A stretch of DNA of 64,000 bases from Neurospora crassa OR74A (taxonomy: Eukaryota; Ascomycota; Sordariomycetes; Sordariales; Sordariaceae). A model generated the notes under the pieces. It made no database searches. It saw nothing but the letters and a program-made list of their open reading frames with translations, and was not told where the DNA came from. The DNA is taken from contig NC_026504.1 of the NCBI RefSeq assembly GCF_000182925.2, positions 1-64,000 on the forward strand, in the 5' to 3' direction. Positions 1 to 11,074 of this stretch are shown here, one piece after another (within the stretch, counting starts at the first letter, position 1; each line of letters starts with the position of its first letter). The translations under genes were made by a program, and so were the position numbers.

Positions 1-2
1 CA

Positions 3-170
3 CCCTAACCCTAACCCTAACCCTAACCCTAACCCTAACCCTAACCCTAACCCTAACCCTAACCCTAACCCTAACCCTAACCCTAACCCTAACCCTAACC
101 CTAACCCTAACCCTAACCCTAACCCTAACCCTAACCCTAACCCTAACCCTAACCCTAACCCTAACCCTAA
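3..170. repeat. Telomere, (CCCTAA)28
   Basis: There are 28 uninterrupted copies of CCCTAA, read 5' to 3' from the window start. This is the C-rich strand of a TTAGGG telomere, so the chromosome end is on the left and everything to the right is subtelomere. The repeat stops abruptly at an AT-rich sequence with no degenerate telomere variants. Confidence 0.99.
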
Positions 171-780
171 ATTACTTTTCTTCCCTTATTGACTATATGA
201 ATATTTTAAATATTTTACTATTTATTTACTTTATAAACCTATTATTTTTAAAGAATTATATTATAGGGTAGCTTTTTTAATATCTTTATATTAGAAACTA
301 TAATACTTTATTAATATAAGGTCCTCCTTTAATTCTCTAATAGGGAAAGCTATATAAGGTTAAATACTATTAAATAAAGACTTTTAACTTTCTTTTAATT
401 ATAATTTTCTATACCGCTCCTATTTTCTTTATAATTATATTAATTCTTATTTACTATTTTAATAAACTAATTTTATCTCTCCTATTATTATATTATTATA
501 ATATTAAAATAATAGGAATAAGAAGAATAAATAGGGTTAAATCTAAAATAGTACGTTCTCTACCGCTTCGTTATTTTAATTTCTATTACCCTTTCTTTTA
601 TCTTCTCCCTACTTTCCTATCCCGTTTTCCTATTTACTTCCCCACTTCTTTACTTCTTTATTCTATTTATATTTATCTCCGCCCTATCCTTTTACTCTAT
701 GTCCCTACCCCGCGGATTTACCCCTATTTACAACAATATAACAACTTTCTTCCTCTAATATAAACTACTTCTACTTTAAA
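171..780. other. AT-rich, RIP-like subtelomere
   Basis: Very AT-rich DNA rich in TpA and almost lacking CpA and TpG, the pattern left by repeat-induced point mutation. It begins directly at the telomere and ends sharply near 780, where ordinary composition resumes. No open frame of useful length is present. It is probably the remains of a subtelomeric repeat or transposon, but nothing recognisable survives. Confidence 0.75.
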
Positions 781-1391
781 GAACAACCCTACAATTGATG
801 TGCAAAAGCAATAGTATTCCTGTATAAAGCGTAATGTAGAAAGAAGAATTAGGAAGAGAGAGAGCCGCACGTAGATAGATTAATATAATCCATCTAGGCG
901 GGTCCGCTTCCTTATCTTATCGCTGGGCCCGCCCTACCGGGGCGGCAGGGTAGTCCTATGCGACCGGCATCAACGCTCAATTGCTGTCTTTAATGCAATA
1001 CTCTACATATATGAAAATGATCCGTATTATCCTCCGTTTATATAATCCCCCTACAACGTCCCTTCCTACCTAGTCTCCTTCCTTCTTCCTTATTACAACC
1101 TCCCTTCAAAATGGCTTCCGCCGGTTGTTATCGTTCTAGAGTTACGACCGTAGTAAAAAAACAAAGTCCTAAAAATAAGTAACTAAGTTTTCGACAATGA
1201 GCTTTAATCTAGGTACCTAGCTACCTTCCACTCGCATTTCGGCCGACGCACGTCGGGCGAAACCTTTACAAGCACTTTCCTTACTTTGAACATTCGTTGT
1301 AAAAAGCAACTACGAGCCAAAGTACCATTTTTATCATTTTACCGTCTACGCAAACTGCTCTCTTCTCAATTCCTTCATCGCACTCAACGAA
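781..1391. other. Intergenic, upstream of first P450
   Basis: Mixed-composition DNA between the RIP-like subtelomere and the first gene. It presumably holds the promoter of the P450 at 1392. I see no tRNA, repeat or conserved box that I can support. Confidence 0.5.
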
Positions 1392-3325
1392 ATGCGCGGA
1401 CATACCAATGTACTTGCAGAACTCTTATATACATCCGCAAGATGTATTCTCGTTATAGTATGCCTTTGGATCGCCTTCTACTTCGCGAGTGCCTTTTACA
1501 ATGTCTTTTTCCATCCTTTGCGACATATTCCAGGTCCTAAGCTTGCGGCGGCATCATACATTCCCGAGTTCTATTGGGACGTCCTGCGAGGTGGCATGTA
1601 CCAGAAGCGCATCCTGTTAATGCACGAGAAATACGGTATGACGAACCCTAAGCACCACTTCAACATGTCTTCCGATGTTTTCTTGTCAACCGTCCTCTAA
1701 CAACGGAACGCGACGACCATGCGATTACCCTAGGCCCTGTCGTACGCATCAGTCCTAATGAAGTTCATTGTAACGACTGGCGCTTTATTGACGAGATCTA
1801 CGCCTCCGGCAGTAGAAAACGAGACAAGCCTTTGCACCAAGTCCGAGGAAGTGGAGGGCAAGTTCCCCGTGTGATAATCTACGACTCAATTGGGCTCGAT
1901 TCTGACATCCATCCATCTCAGTATTGTCGACGCTACTTTTTCGACCACAAGCCATGATCTTCATCGGATGAGACGAAACGCCCTGAACAAGTTCTTTTCC
2001 CGTGCGCAAGTTGCGCGGCTGGAGCCAACAGTTCGCGAAAATGCCGAGCGCATTTGTGATAAGATCCTGATCCTGGGCAAGTCAGCGCCCTTTGATGTCA
2101 CTACGGCATATAGCCATTTTACCACCGATGTCATCTCCGGCTACTGCCTCGGTGACAGCCTCGGGTTGATCGAGCAGAAGGGATGGGAGCCCAACTTCCG
2201 CGAGCCATTGTACGCGCAGCTCAAACTGATGTACTGGCTTCGTTTTATCCCCCTTTTCAAGCGATTGAGTGTTGCTACAGCCATGTAATGGTGTCCCATT
2301 GTCATTGCTGTACACGGGTCTTATCGCTAACGGGACGACAGGATCACTCGACGATTCTCAAAGGATATGAACACGCTCTTCAATGCGTTAGTGGTACGTT
2401 TTCTTTGGTGAAAGTTTCCTTCCCTGTCCTGTTTCGCTGACGAATTATGACATCCAGGGGGATATGCCGAGATATGTGAGGAGAGCGCAAGACAATGTGA
2501 TCAAGGGTCTCGACGATGGCTCATCAGTTTTCGGTGCTCTCTTAACCTCAGATCTTCCACCGAGCGAGAAATCCCTCGAGCGTTTGACTGATGAGGGATT
2601 CTCATTGTTTGCAGCCGGGACGGAAACCGTCAGTTGGGCATTGTCCGTCATCACTTATCATCTCTTTGCAAACCGCGAGCTACTGGAAAAGGTCACCAAA
2701 GAGGTAACACAGGTCATCGACGCCAAATCGGGGCAGCTTCCCTCTTGGCACACGCTGGAAAAGTTGCCCTACCTGGGAGGTGTCATCTACGAAGGTTTAC
2801 GTCTATCCTATGGCGTTGCCAGTCGTTCCTCACGCATCCCAGTTGGAGAAGACTTGGTGTATCGTGGCGTATGGGCACCGAAGGGAAGCAACACGATGCG
2901 CGAGTTCCAGTACGTGATACCAAGAGGTTATGCAATCGGGATGTCGCCTCTAAGTATACATCATGATGAAACGGTCTTTCCAAATTCGCACTCTTTCATT
3001 CCAGAGCGATGGATCGATGACAACGATCAGCATCGGAAAGAACTCGACCGGGCTTTACTATCATTTTCCAAGGGAAGCCGCAGCTGCCTTGGCATCAAGT
3101 GAGTAATCCAGACCCTCATTATTATGGCAAGTTCCGCACTGACCTTTACTGCTCCCCAGCCTTGCGTACTGCGAGCTCTATGTGCTGCTTTCGTTGCTCA
3201 TTGTTCGCGTCTTCCCGCATATGAAGCTTCACGAAACCACAGAGGTCGATGTGACGCACGACCACGACTTCTTCAATCCTTTCCCGGTTTCGAGCAGCAA
3301 GGGTGTAAGGGCCATTGTTGTATAG
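1392..3325 (+). CDS. Cytochrome P450 monooxygenase (cluster P450 1)
   Basis: Six exons: 1392-1635, 1734-1857, 1922-2284, 2342-2393, 2458-3098 and 3160-3325, giving 529 aa. The second intron (1858-1921) uses a GC-AG donor (GG/GCAAGT); only that choice keeps the frame. An N-terminal membrane anchor (about residues 10-35) precedes HPLRHIPGPK, so the enzyme is probably ER-bound. The I-helix AGTET, the ExxR motif in EGLRLS, FIPERW and the haem loop FSKGSRSCLG with ligand Cys471 are all present, so it looks functional. It resembles trichodiene-oxygenase-type fungal P450s. As the gene nearest the telomere in a polyketide cluster it probably hydroxylates or epoxidises the polyketide; the substrate cannot be told from sequence. 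It converges with the flavin oxidase gene. Confidence 0.88.
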
Positions 3326-4070
3326 TGGTGGAAAAAAGTACGGGATGACGTCTCGCGCTGTGTACCTCTAGGTGGCTTCGCGCTGTCGCGGTGACAAGTG
3401 GAAGGAATGTACAACCCTGCCCTGGGGCCTTGGTCTCTGCCCACGACATGGAGCGTTGGTTTGTTTTGCGGGTAGGTAGGCACGACAGTGAACGACCAGG
3501 AAAGTTATTAGGTAGGTGTAACCATTGTGAGAGTCTAATACATCATTTTTGAGCGTAAACGTCTATCTTACAATGTTCATCTCCCCTTGTTGAAGTATCT
3601 CCGATGAATTTTTCCTTCCAATCTTACCAGACTTCGCCACGTTGACAACATGGAAGGGAAGTCTTCTTGCATCCCATCTTTACCTTACCTACCTCTAGGT
3701 ACATGTGTGAACGGATGGTTATATCATCAGATGTCAAAAGCCCCATCGTGTAGAGTTAGGTAGAGATTGCATGCGTGGATGAATTGGGGGGACAGTTCGA
3801 GCAGTTCATTTTCTGAGGTAAGAAGATTGCCCGGTTGTGATGGAAACATTTGCGCCCCACAAGTGAAAAGTGGAACTTACTGACCTCTACCTACCTCTAG
3901 CTACCTAGATACCTACGATTAGGCAAACAAAGCCTTTTTGTACAGATGTGCGTTTCAGTAAAGGGAGCAAAGGGGGTTAAGATTGCATACGAACTATAGT
4001 ACCTTAGATAATCTAGATACATTTATCCCGAGCTTGACTTCTAGAATCACCTTCGTCTAGGTAGATCACG
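3326..4070. other. Convergent intergenic region with TACCTCTAG copies
   Basis: Space between the 3' ends of the P450 and the flavin oxidase. It contains three exact copies of TACCTCTAG (3363, 3690, 3892) among degenerate CTACCTACCT tracts. No gene is visible. Confidence 0.6.
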
Positions 4071-5692
4071 CTAAACGGGGCCTGCGGTCTTCTTCCCGAC
4101 GATGGGATTGTAGAACCGGAAACGATTGAAAGGGTCATACTTGGCCTTGAGATCCCGAAGCTTCTTCAAACGCCATGCCTCATGTCCATACTTCTCCTCG
4201 ACAGACTCGAAACCGTTGGCATAATTGACATAAGCATTGACTGGTCTGGTAGGCTGGCCCTGGTTCCACTGTTCTCTCACCTCCTTGGCCCATTTCCAGG
4301 CCTCCTGTTCGATGGTCTTGTTGTTAGGAGGGATGATGATTTGAACCAGCATGAGATGATGGTCATCGCGGAAGGGGTAGGCGGAGTCGTTGGGATTCTG
4401 GGCGTCCGTTCCGGCAGTGGAGTAACCTTCGTGGAGCACAACAGCTCCAGCGGCAAGTGTTGGGTCGCTGGCAATGCGTTTCTTGAAACCTTCAAAGATA
4501 AGGCGCTCGGCGGTCAGGTTGTACACCTGAAGGCCGGCTGTGGCGGTGATTCGGACTTTGTTGTGTTGACAAATGGCACTGTTCTCGTCAGTCTGCTGTG
4601 CAGCAGCCACCTGTGGAAAGGGAACGTCTCCCTGCTCATCCCGTACGGCCTCGATGGCATTGAATGGGGCCAGGAGCTTTTCTGCTTCAGCAGCGGATCC
4701 ACGGTAGGCAAACGTCCACCAGAGGACAGGCTCCTTATCCGAAACGGTGGTATCCAACAACATGTTTCCAAAGTTGGTCGTCATGTTGACCGGGGTTGAG
4801 CCATTTCCGTGGAAGTTGTTGAGGGCAGTGAAAACGGCTTCGAGCTGGTCTCCACGCCACACATAGTTGTGGTAGTGCCAGGTATCAGGACCGCGGGGAT
4901 AGACTTTCATCTCGAAGCTGGTGACAATACCAAAGTTGTGACCCGCACCCTTCATAGCCCACAAGAGATCGCTGTGGCTGGTGTTGTTGACACGAACGGC
5001 AGTTCCATCGGCAAGAACAACATTGAGCTGAAGAATGTTATCGCTGATCATGCCGTGAGGACCTTCGTGGCGGCCGTGGCCACCACCAAGGCCTGGACCC
5101 ATCATGCCCACGCAGTCGCAGGAGCCAGTGGTCGTGACATATCCCTGATCCCAAAGGTATCTGTTGGCCTGGCCATCGAATACGCCGCCGCCAAACCAAG
5201 CAGACTTGCCATTGGGCTGAATATTGATGGTTCTGAATTGTGCGAGGTTGATCTGCACGCCGTTGAATGATCCGAGACTGGAGGGATATCCGTGACCCTT
5301 GTTGATGGCCAAGAAATCGATGCTCTTTTCGTTACAGTATTTGACCTGCATGTTTGCGTCAGCATCATGTGAGCTACTGTGTGACATTGACCACACGCCA
5401 TGGAACTTACAATGCTGGCTACATCCGATTCCTGGCCAGGCTCGATGACGATCTGGAACTTTGGCTTGGCAAAGTCATTCCATCTCGATGTAGCGTCTTC
5501 GTAACGTGCATCCTCGGGTCCGAAAATGATGGTGCTCTTCGAGAGCCGTGAACCAAGTTCGCGCTGGACTTGGGCGACGCTCAACTTGCGAGGGGTTGAA
5601 GGAGACCGCTCAAAGTAGGATGGGATGGTTGCAGCTGCTACCAGCGTGTGGAATATGCCAAGACAGCTGGTAAGGGAAAGAAGGCCTTTCAT
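4071..5692 (-). CDS. Secreted FAD-dependent oxidase, berberine-bridge/VAO type
   Basis: Two exons on the minus strand, 5692-5411 and 5345-4071, with a 65-bp GT-AG intron (5346-5410); 518 aa. The start at 5692 is chosen because it begins a good signal peptide (MKGLLSLTSCLGIF...). The FAD-binding PCMH fold is clear. His112 in NKGHGYPSS and Cys170 in GSCDCVG lie at the two positions that bind FAD covalently in bicovalent flavoproteins of this family. A GLGGGHG loop follows, and the C-terminus has the BBE segment with YVNYANG and YDPFNRFRFYNP. Family members oxidise alcohols, sugars or close rings with O2. Several NxT/S sites fit secretion. It is probably a tailoring oxidase of the cluster; the substrate is unknown. 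Confidence 0.9.
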
Positions 5693-6552
5693 GTTGCAAA
5701 GAAGTTGCTTGACCAGTTGAAGTGGGAACTTGGTTGAAATGCAATGCAATGCGATGCGACGACGTGTTGCCTTGCAGTGAAGATCTTCAAGCGACCTTCA
5801 ACCAGAGGTTTATATGTTCTTTGACTCCCTCCTGAGTACGTACTCATCGTTTCTGCCTTCCAGCCCATCGGCCATCGTTTTGGTTTGCAAGAACATCGCA
5901 ATAATTCTCCCGAGGAAGCATCGTTGTCACTGCTCGGCCTGTGAGCCAATCGAAGAGAGTTGAGGCGAGGCTCAGGTCAACAGCCTGTGGCACAGCACCT
6001 AGGGTAGGTACCTCTGGGGTTGGACAGTCAAGCCGTCACGAGAATGTGACCGAGTGGCAGCCAAGGAACCTGATCCATCATGCAGACTGGTGTTCCCACT
6101 GTGTTCGGTTGATACAACCGAAGGTCAGCGGGAGCCCCGCGCAAGCCGAAGTTTGTCGGCCGACGACTTATTGTCAAAAACTCCGATGCTCTAGACCCCT
6201 GTCCTAGGGACATCCTGGGTCTCGATCAGCACTCCATTCTCAGCCCCGACGCCCGAAGAGACCAGACCGAGACAGCCAGCTGAGAAGCCCGATGCCTCTG
6301 GGTGGGTGGCATGTGGACTGTGGCCCCGTCACAACCAACCAGGACTGACTGTGCCTTCGGCTGGGCTTTGCTGCTGTCAGTAATGACTGCATACCTCGCC
6401 ATTGGTGTCCAAGTATCAAGTACCTTGCCCATTTCCAAAGGTGGTGTCTACGCAGACCATGTACTGTTCGATGGGCGCTCAACAAACTTTCACCAGGAAT
6501 CATCGAAGCACAGCAGCAACATCTCCTACTCTAGCCACCATATTGGCCCATC
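5693..6552. promoter_or_regulatory. Divergent promoter region, flavin oxidase / P450 2
   Basis: 860 bp between two divergently transcribed cluster genes, so it must hold both promoters. Several short open frames cross it but none has domain character or good codon usage. No binding site can be assigned with confidence. Confidence 0.5.
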
Positions 6553-8374
6553 ATGCTGTCAGTCGTCCAGCAAAGTATCCCATTCTTTGACAACATCTTT
6601 AACCTTGCCAAGCCTCTCCTGGTCCTTCTCACAGTTACTGTCACTCTCTACAGCCTGTACCGATGGCTCCTCCCCAAGCCCATCCCCGGCATCCCTTACA
6701 ATCCCCAGGCTGCCAAGTCTCTTCTCGGAGATGCGCCGGCCATGATCAAGGAAGTTAGCGCAACAGGCGAGTTCCGTGTCTGGTGTGCAAAGCAGATGAG
6801 ACAGATGAATTCACCAATCTGCCAAATTTTCATCCGGCCCTTCTCCAAGCCGTGGGTACTTCTCGCCGACTTCCGCGAGGCCAAGGACATCCTGATGCGG
6901 CGAAAAGAATTCGACAAGTCATCCTTTCTGTCTGACGGGATGGCCTGCATGGGCTCCTTCCACGGCATTTACATGACCGGGGAAAAGTTCAAGGCCAATC
7001 GTCAGCTAATTCAGGATCTCATGACCACGAGCTTCCTCAACAACCACGTGGGCCCGGCAATCTTTGGCAAGGGGCTAGAGCTGATGAAGCTATTTGAAAC
7101 AAAGATGCTTCTTGCTCGCGGACGGCCTTTTAGCGTCAAAAAGGATTTCGAGTACACATCTCTGGATGTGATGCTCGAGTTTGCGTTTGGCAAGAACTGG
7201 GTGCACACTTCGCTTGGCCCACAGATGGAACTTGTGGGCAAAATGCAGGCCGAAGATATCGATGCGATGATGGAGGGTAAGGACTCAGACGAACCGGTCG
7301 TGTTCCCGCTGGTGCCGCTCGTTGACTTCCTCAATTCCGTTTACGAGGCTCCGGAAATCGTGGAAAAAACCATCAACGCTCTAATGCCCAAGTTGCAAAC
7401 ATGGTGGTGGTCAAAACAGTCTTGGTACAAACACATTTTCGATGCGAAGGAGCGCGCCATGAAGGAGCAAGTGGAGATTGCCATTAGCAACTTCCAATCT
7501 GGCTGTATTCAGACGGGCATTGAGCACATGTTGATGCGGGAAGCATCCAGAGCTGAAAAGGAGTGCCGGGCCCCGGATTTCAGGAGCAAGGTGTTGCGAG
7601 ACGAAGTGAGTTGTGCATCCTTTCCGAGGAGTCCATAGTTGCGATCTAACAGCCTGTTCCGTCCAGATGTTCGGCAATATAGTCGGTGGCCATCACACCA
7701 CCAGCGGCGCAATGATGTGGTTGACCAAGTATCTCACCGACCATCCCGTAGTCCAAAGCAACTTACGTTCAGTCTTATACACGACTCTCAGTGCCGCTAA
7801 GAACGAGAACCGCCTCTTCACCTTCGAGGAGATCCGGCATGCAAAGCTACCTTACTTGGATGCCATCATCGAAGAGATGCTCCGCATCAACGCCGTTCCA
7901 GTCACTCGCGAGGCCTTGACTGATACCACTATTCTGGGGTATCCCATCAAGAAGGGAACGCAAGTCTTTTTCATGTCCAACGGCCCCGGCTTCCTGTCGC
8001 CGTCGTTTCCCATCGACGAATCGAGAAGGAGCGAAACTTCGCGCGCTTCCAAGATCAATGCCACATGGGATGAGACTCAGGACTTGGCAGCTTTTGTTCC
8101 GGAGCGGTGGTTGGTACGCAAAAGGGAAGGAAACGGTCTTCTGGCAGATGATGTAGACTTTGACGGAGCTGCTGGCCCGCAGCTCGTGTTTGGCTTGGGG
8201 CCGCGTACGTGCTGGGGGAGGAGGTTGGCGTACATGGAGATGCGGATCGTGATTTCCATGCTTGTTTGGAACTTCGAGCTGTTGAAGACCCCACCGGCGC
8301 TGTCATCTTATGCTGGACTGGAGGGCATTGCTCGTGTGCCGCAGCAATGTCATGTGCGGCTTCGCAAGCTGTGA
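6553..8374 (+). CDS. Cytochrome P450 monooxygenase (cluster P450 2)
   Basis: Two exons, 6553-7605 and 7667-8374, with a 61-bp intron (GTGAGT...CAG); 586 aa. It has an N-terminal hydrophobic anchor (about residues 18-38) followed by KPIPGIPYNP, the ExxR motif in EEMLRI, FVPERW and the haem loop FGLGPRTCWGR with ligand Cys533. The C-terminal half is a normal P450 catalytic core. The oddity is the I-helix: residues 358-363 read GGHHTT where (A/G)Gx(D/E)T(T/S) is usual, so the acid of the acid-alcohol pair is His361. That could alter O2 activation or mark an unusual reaction. It is divergent from the flavin oxidase and convergent with the methyltransferase, and probably tailors the polyketide. 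Confidence 0.92.
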
Positions 8375-8961
8375 CTCAACGCTTCAAGGGAGAAATGGTT
8401 CGCAGCCATCGCCCCATGTAAGTTTACGTTGACGACCAAGAATGAATAATAGAACATCGACCCTATTTTCCCTTCTCCCCTTTGTCGTTGTGTGAATAGA
8501 TGAGCCGTCACCGGAATCCAAGATATTGCTAGGAGAGAGGCACTGTAGAGGTATTCGGTGCGATATTGTCAGAACCCTGGCCCAACACTGTCTCTATCGC
8601 CAAGACATTGTCGGCCGAAGAAATCAGATGGGACGGTCCAAGACCGCAGCACGACTAGATACCTGTCGGTGCACTTTTCGTCGGATCCCAGGCTCCAGAC
8701 TCCAGATACAAGATACATTGTACGCACATCAGATCGAAACACAATTTGAAGCTTCCTGTAACTGCCTAGAGGTAGCAATGCGGCCCATGTTTGACGATGA
8801 ACATTGTTTGCGCTTGTCTTTTACAAGTGAACAAAGAGAAATGTAGAATTGGTTATTGGGTAAAAAAGGGCAAAGGAGGCCAAGAACGCAGCCTGGAAGT
8901 AAATTCATCTTGTCCATGTGGGATACGCATATCATCCACCTCGATACCGTTCAAGGCACAT
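8375..8961. other. Convergent intergenic region
   Basis: 3' flanks of P450 2 and the O-methyltransferase. It holds one exact CTAGAGGTA copy (8766-8774). Short open frames here have no recognisable content. Confidence 0.6.
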
Positions 8962-10313
8962 CTATCTTCTCAGATAAACCTCCAGCAGACCCAACGGTCC
9001 ATCATCAAAGACATTCTTGATCTCATATCTTTTGTCAGCCTGCTTCAAAAGCTGCTCAAACTCGGCCTTCGTGCGTTGTTTAGCGCCACAGTTGACCAGC
9101 ATCACCATATCGACCTGGCGCACATTGCGCTCCTGATGACGTGGCCAGGTTCCAGGTTCGGGAATGATAATGTCGTTGATCAGTAGCGGAGTTTCGGGGC
9201 TTGAGTTCTCCAGACCGGGGACAAAGGCCTTGAAGATGGTGACCACGTCCTTGTCGGCCCAGTTGTGAGTGCATTGGCGGATCAGAAAAGCGGCGGCGTT
9301 CTTGACAGGCTGGGGATCGAAGAAGCTATGATGCATGTATTGCACTCGGGGGGCGAGGTCTTGGGTGAGAGATTCTTTGCCCTCAGCGAGCATGTCGGCG
9401 TTGGAGTCCTGCACGATGAAGTCCAAATCGGGGTAGATCTGTTTCCATTGTTAGGACGAGTCATGAGTCAAGTGGAAGCAGAGAAACAAAGACTTACCTG
9501 AGCCAAGCTCTTGGAAATGTGACCATTACCACCGCCGACATCAACGACGGTCCCCTTGAGAGCAGACCAGTTGAACCCATCCTTGAGCAGGAAGTCAAGG
9601 TGACTATCCATCTTCCTCAGGCCGGCCATAGCCTTGGCGAACCGCCGAGCCTTCTCCGGATCTTTTTGGTAGAACTCAAAGATGCCAACGCCATGTCGGG
9701 TGACAAAGGGGTTGAGGTTTTGGTGCGCCTCGTAAGGGTTTGCCTTGAGACTCACATTGCAGTCGGCAGCCGCCTTGAGCATCTCATCAAGAGAGTAGTG
9801 GACGACGGCCCGGAGCTGCTCATCCTGCTGAATCACGAGGGAGGAAGGGCTGTGAGAAACCCTCCTAGGCTGCAATTCTTCGAAGATCCTGTAGGTCCTG
9901 AGCTGTCTGATGATGCGGCTGGTACGGTCAACATCAAGGCCTGCCTTGTTGGCGAGATCCTCAACTGCAATATCCCCATGAGCCGGTACGTGCTGGAAAA
10001 AGTCGAAGTCGAGAGCGACCTGAAGGGCACCCAGATCGTAGCCGGTACAGCAGAAGGCTCTGAGCCACTTCCTGGGACCGTCGATGAGGAGTTGCAGATC
10101 TTCCAGGTTCGCCTTGAGAGACGCGTGGAGGCGGCGATATTCAGGATGGTCGTGAGGGGGATCTTGAGATTCAAGGGAAAAGGATGGCTCGGGAAGTTTG
10201 TTGACCTGAAGATACTTGGTGATATCCTGGGCGGCGGAAAGTATGCTCTGCGCCAAACCCAGAATGGAGGGTGAAGGCGAGTCATTCACGCCGGCTGTTG
10301 AAAGGCTGCCCAT
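8962..10313 (-). CDS. SAM-dependent O-methyltransferase
   Basis: Two minus-strand exons, 10313-9498 and 9438-8962, joined across a 59-bp intron with a phase-0 junction; 430 aa. It is a class I plant/fungal COMT-like O-methyltransferase. An N-terminal winged-helix dimerisation region (about 80-190) includes a GALQVALDFDFF helix and the LANKAGLDVDRTSRIIRQL segment. SAM motif I is VVDVGGGNGHIS (about 260-271), followed by DLDFIVQDSN, a catalytic-region HNWADKDVV and the C-terminal LLEVYLRR strand. It would methylate a hydroxyl of the cluster product in the cytosol. The start codon is 761 bp from the PKS start, and the two genes diverge from a shared control region. Confidence 0.93.
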
Positions 10314-11074
10314 CTTGGATGCTTGGTGGTAGTGTTGTCAGAGAAGAAACAATAGATGGAAGTGACTTGGAAAAGTGAATCAGACAAGAATGAATCAGCT
10401 CCCAAGATATGATGAGAACAATGGCACCGGAAGGTCAAGTATTTCAGAATCAGATCGCTGGAGTTGGTGCACAACCCACACGTCTTTGTAGATCGTCGAC
10501 CAATGGGCGATGTGAGATCCCAGGCTGGCGAGCCTTTAGTGCTGACGGGCATGGATATGCCCGACGGGGATGGATGACATTCTCACGGCCCGCCGTACCA
10601 GTCGTGAATCCGGCCCGCTTGTAAGCACCATCCTCTGTCGGCCGATGAGCTGCATCGTTATCCAACATGGGTCTAATGGGCTGCGACTCTTGGCTCTCGG
10701 CCGAAGAATTTGGAAAAGAAGGACTTCGCACCGGAGCCGCAATGCAGATCCCGAGACCACTGCGTACTATCAGATGCAACGGAAACACGGAGTCCGGATT
10801 GGTGACGATAACGGCAGTTGGGGGTGCTATACGGTTGACAAGGCCATTGAAGAACGAAGTGGAACGCGTAGGCAATGAGCATAAATGACGAGAGCCGGAC
10901 TCAACTGAACAGAGAAAGGAAGAGAGGAATAAGGACGGAACCAGCCACTGCCCCCTTCATGTCATAAGATAAACGCCGGGCAACTTACTTTCAACAACCC
11001 ATAGTCCACACGCTTTTCCATTCAACATTCTGCACACTTGACCGTGTCAGAGATCACCATCAAGTACGATAGCG
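10314..11074. promoter_or_regulatory. Divergent promoter region, O-methyltransferase / PKS
   Basis: The spacer contains the promoters of the methyltransferase (minus) and the PKS (plus). An AAGATAA (GATA-type) word lies near 10967, about 110 bp before the PKS start; it may be chance. No intact small gene is seen. Confidence 0.5.

Noticed and set aside
4182-5270. Plus-strand frames of 205 and 153 codons across the flavin oxidase
   Set aside because: They lie opposite a well-supported oxidase and have no recognisable motifs.
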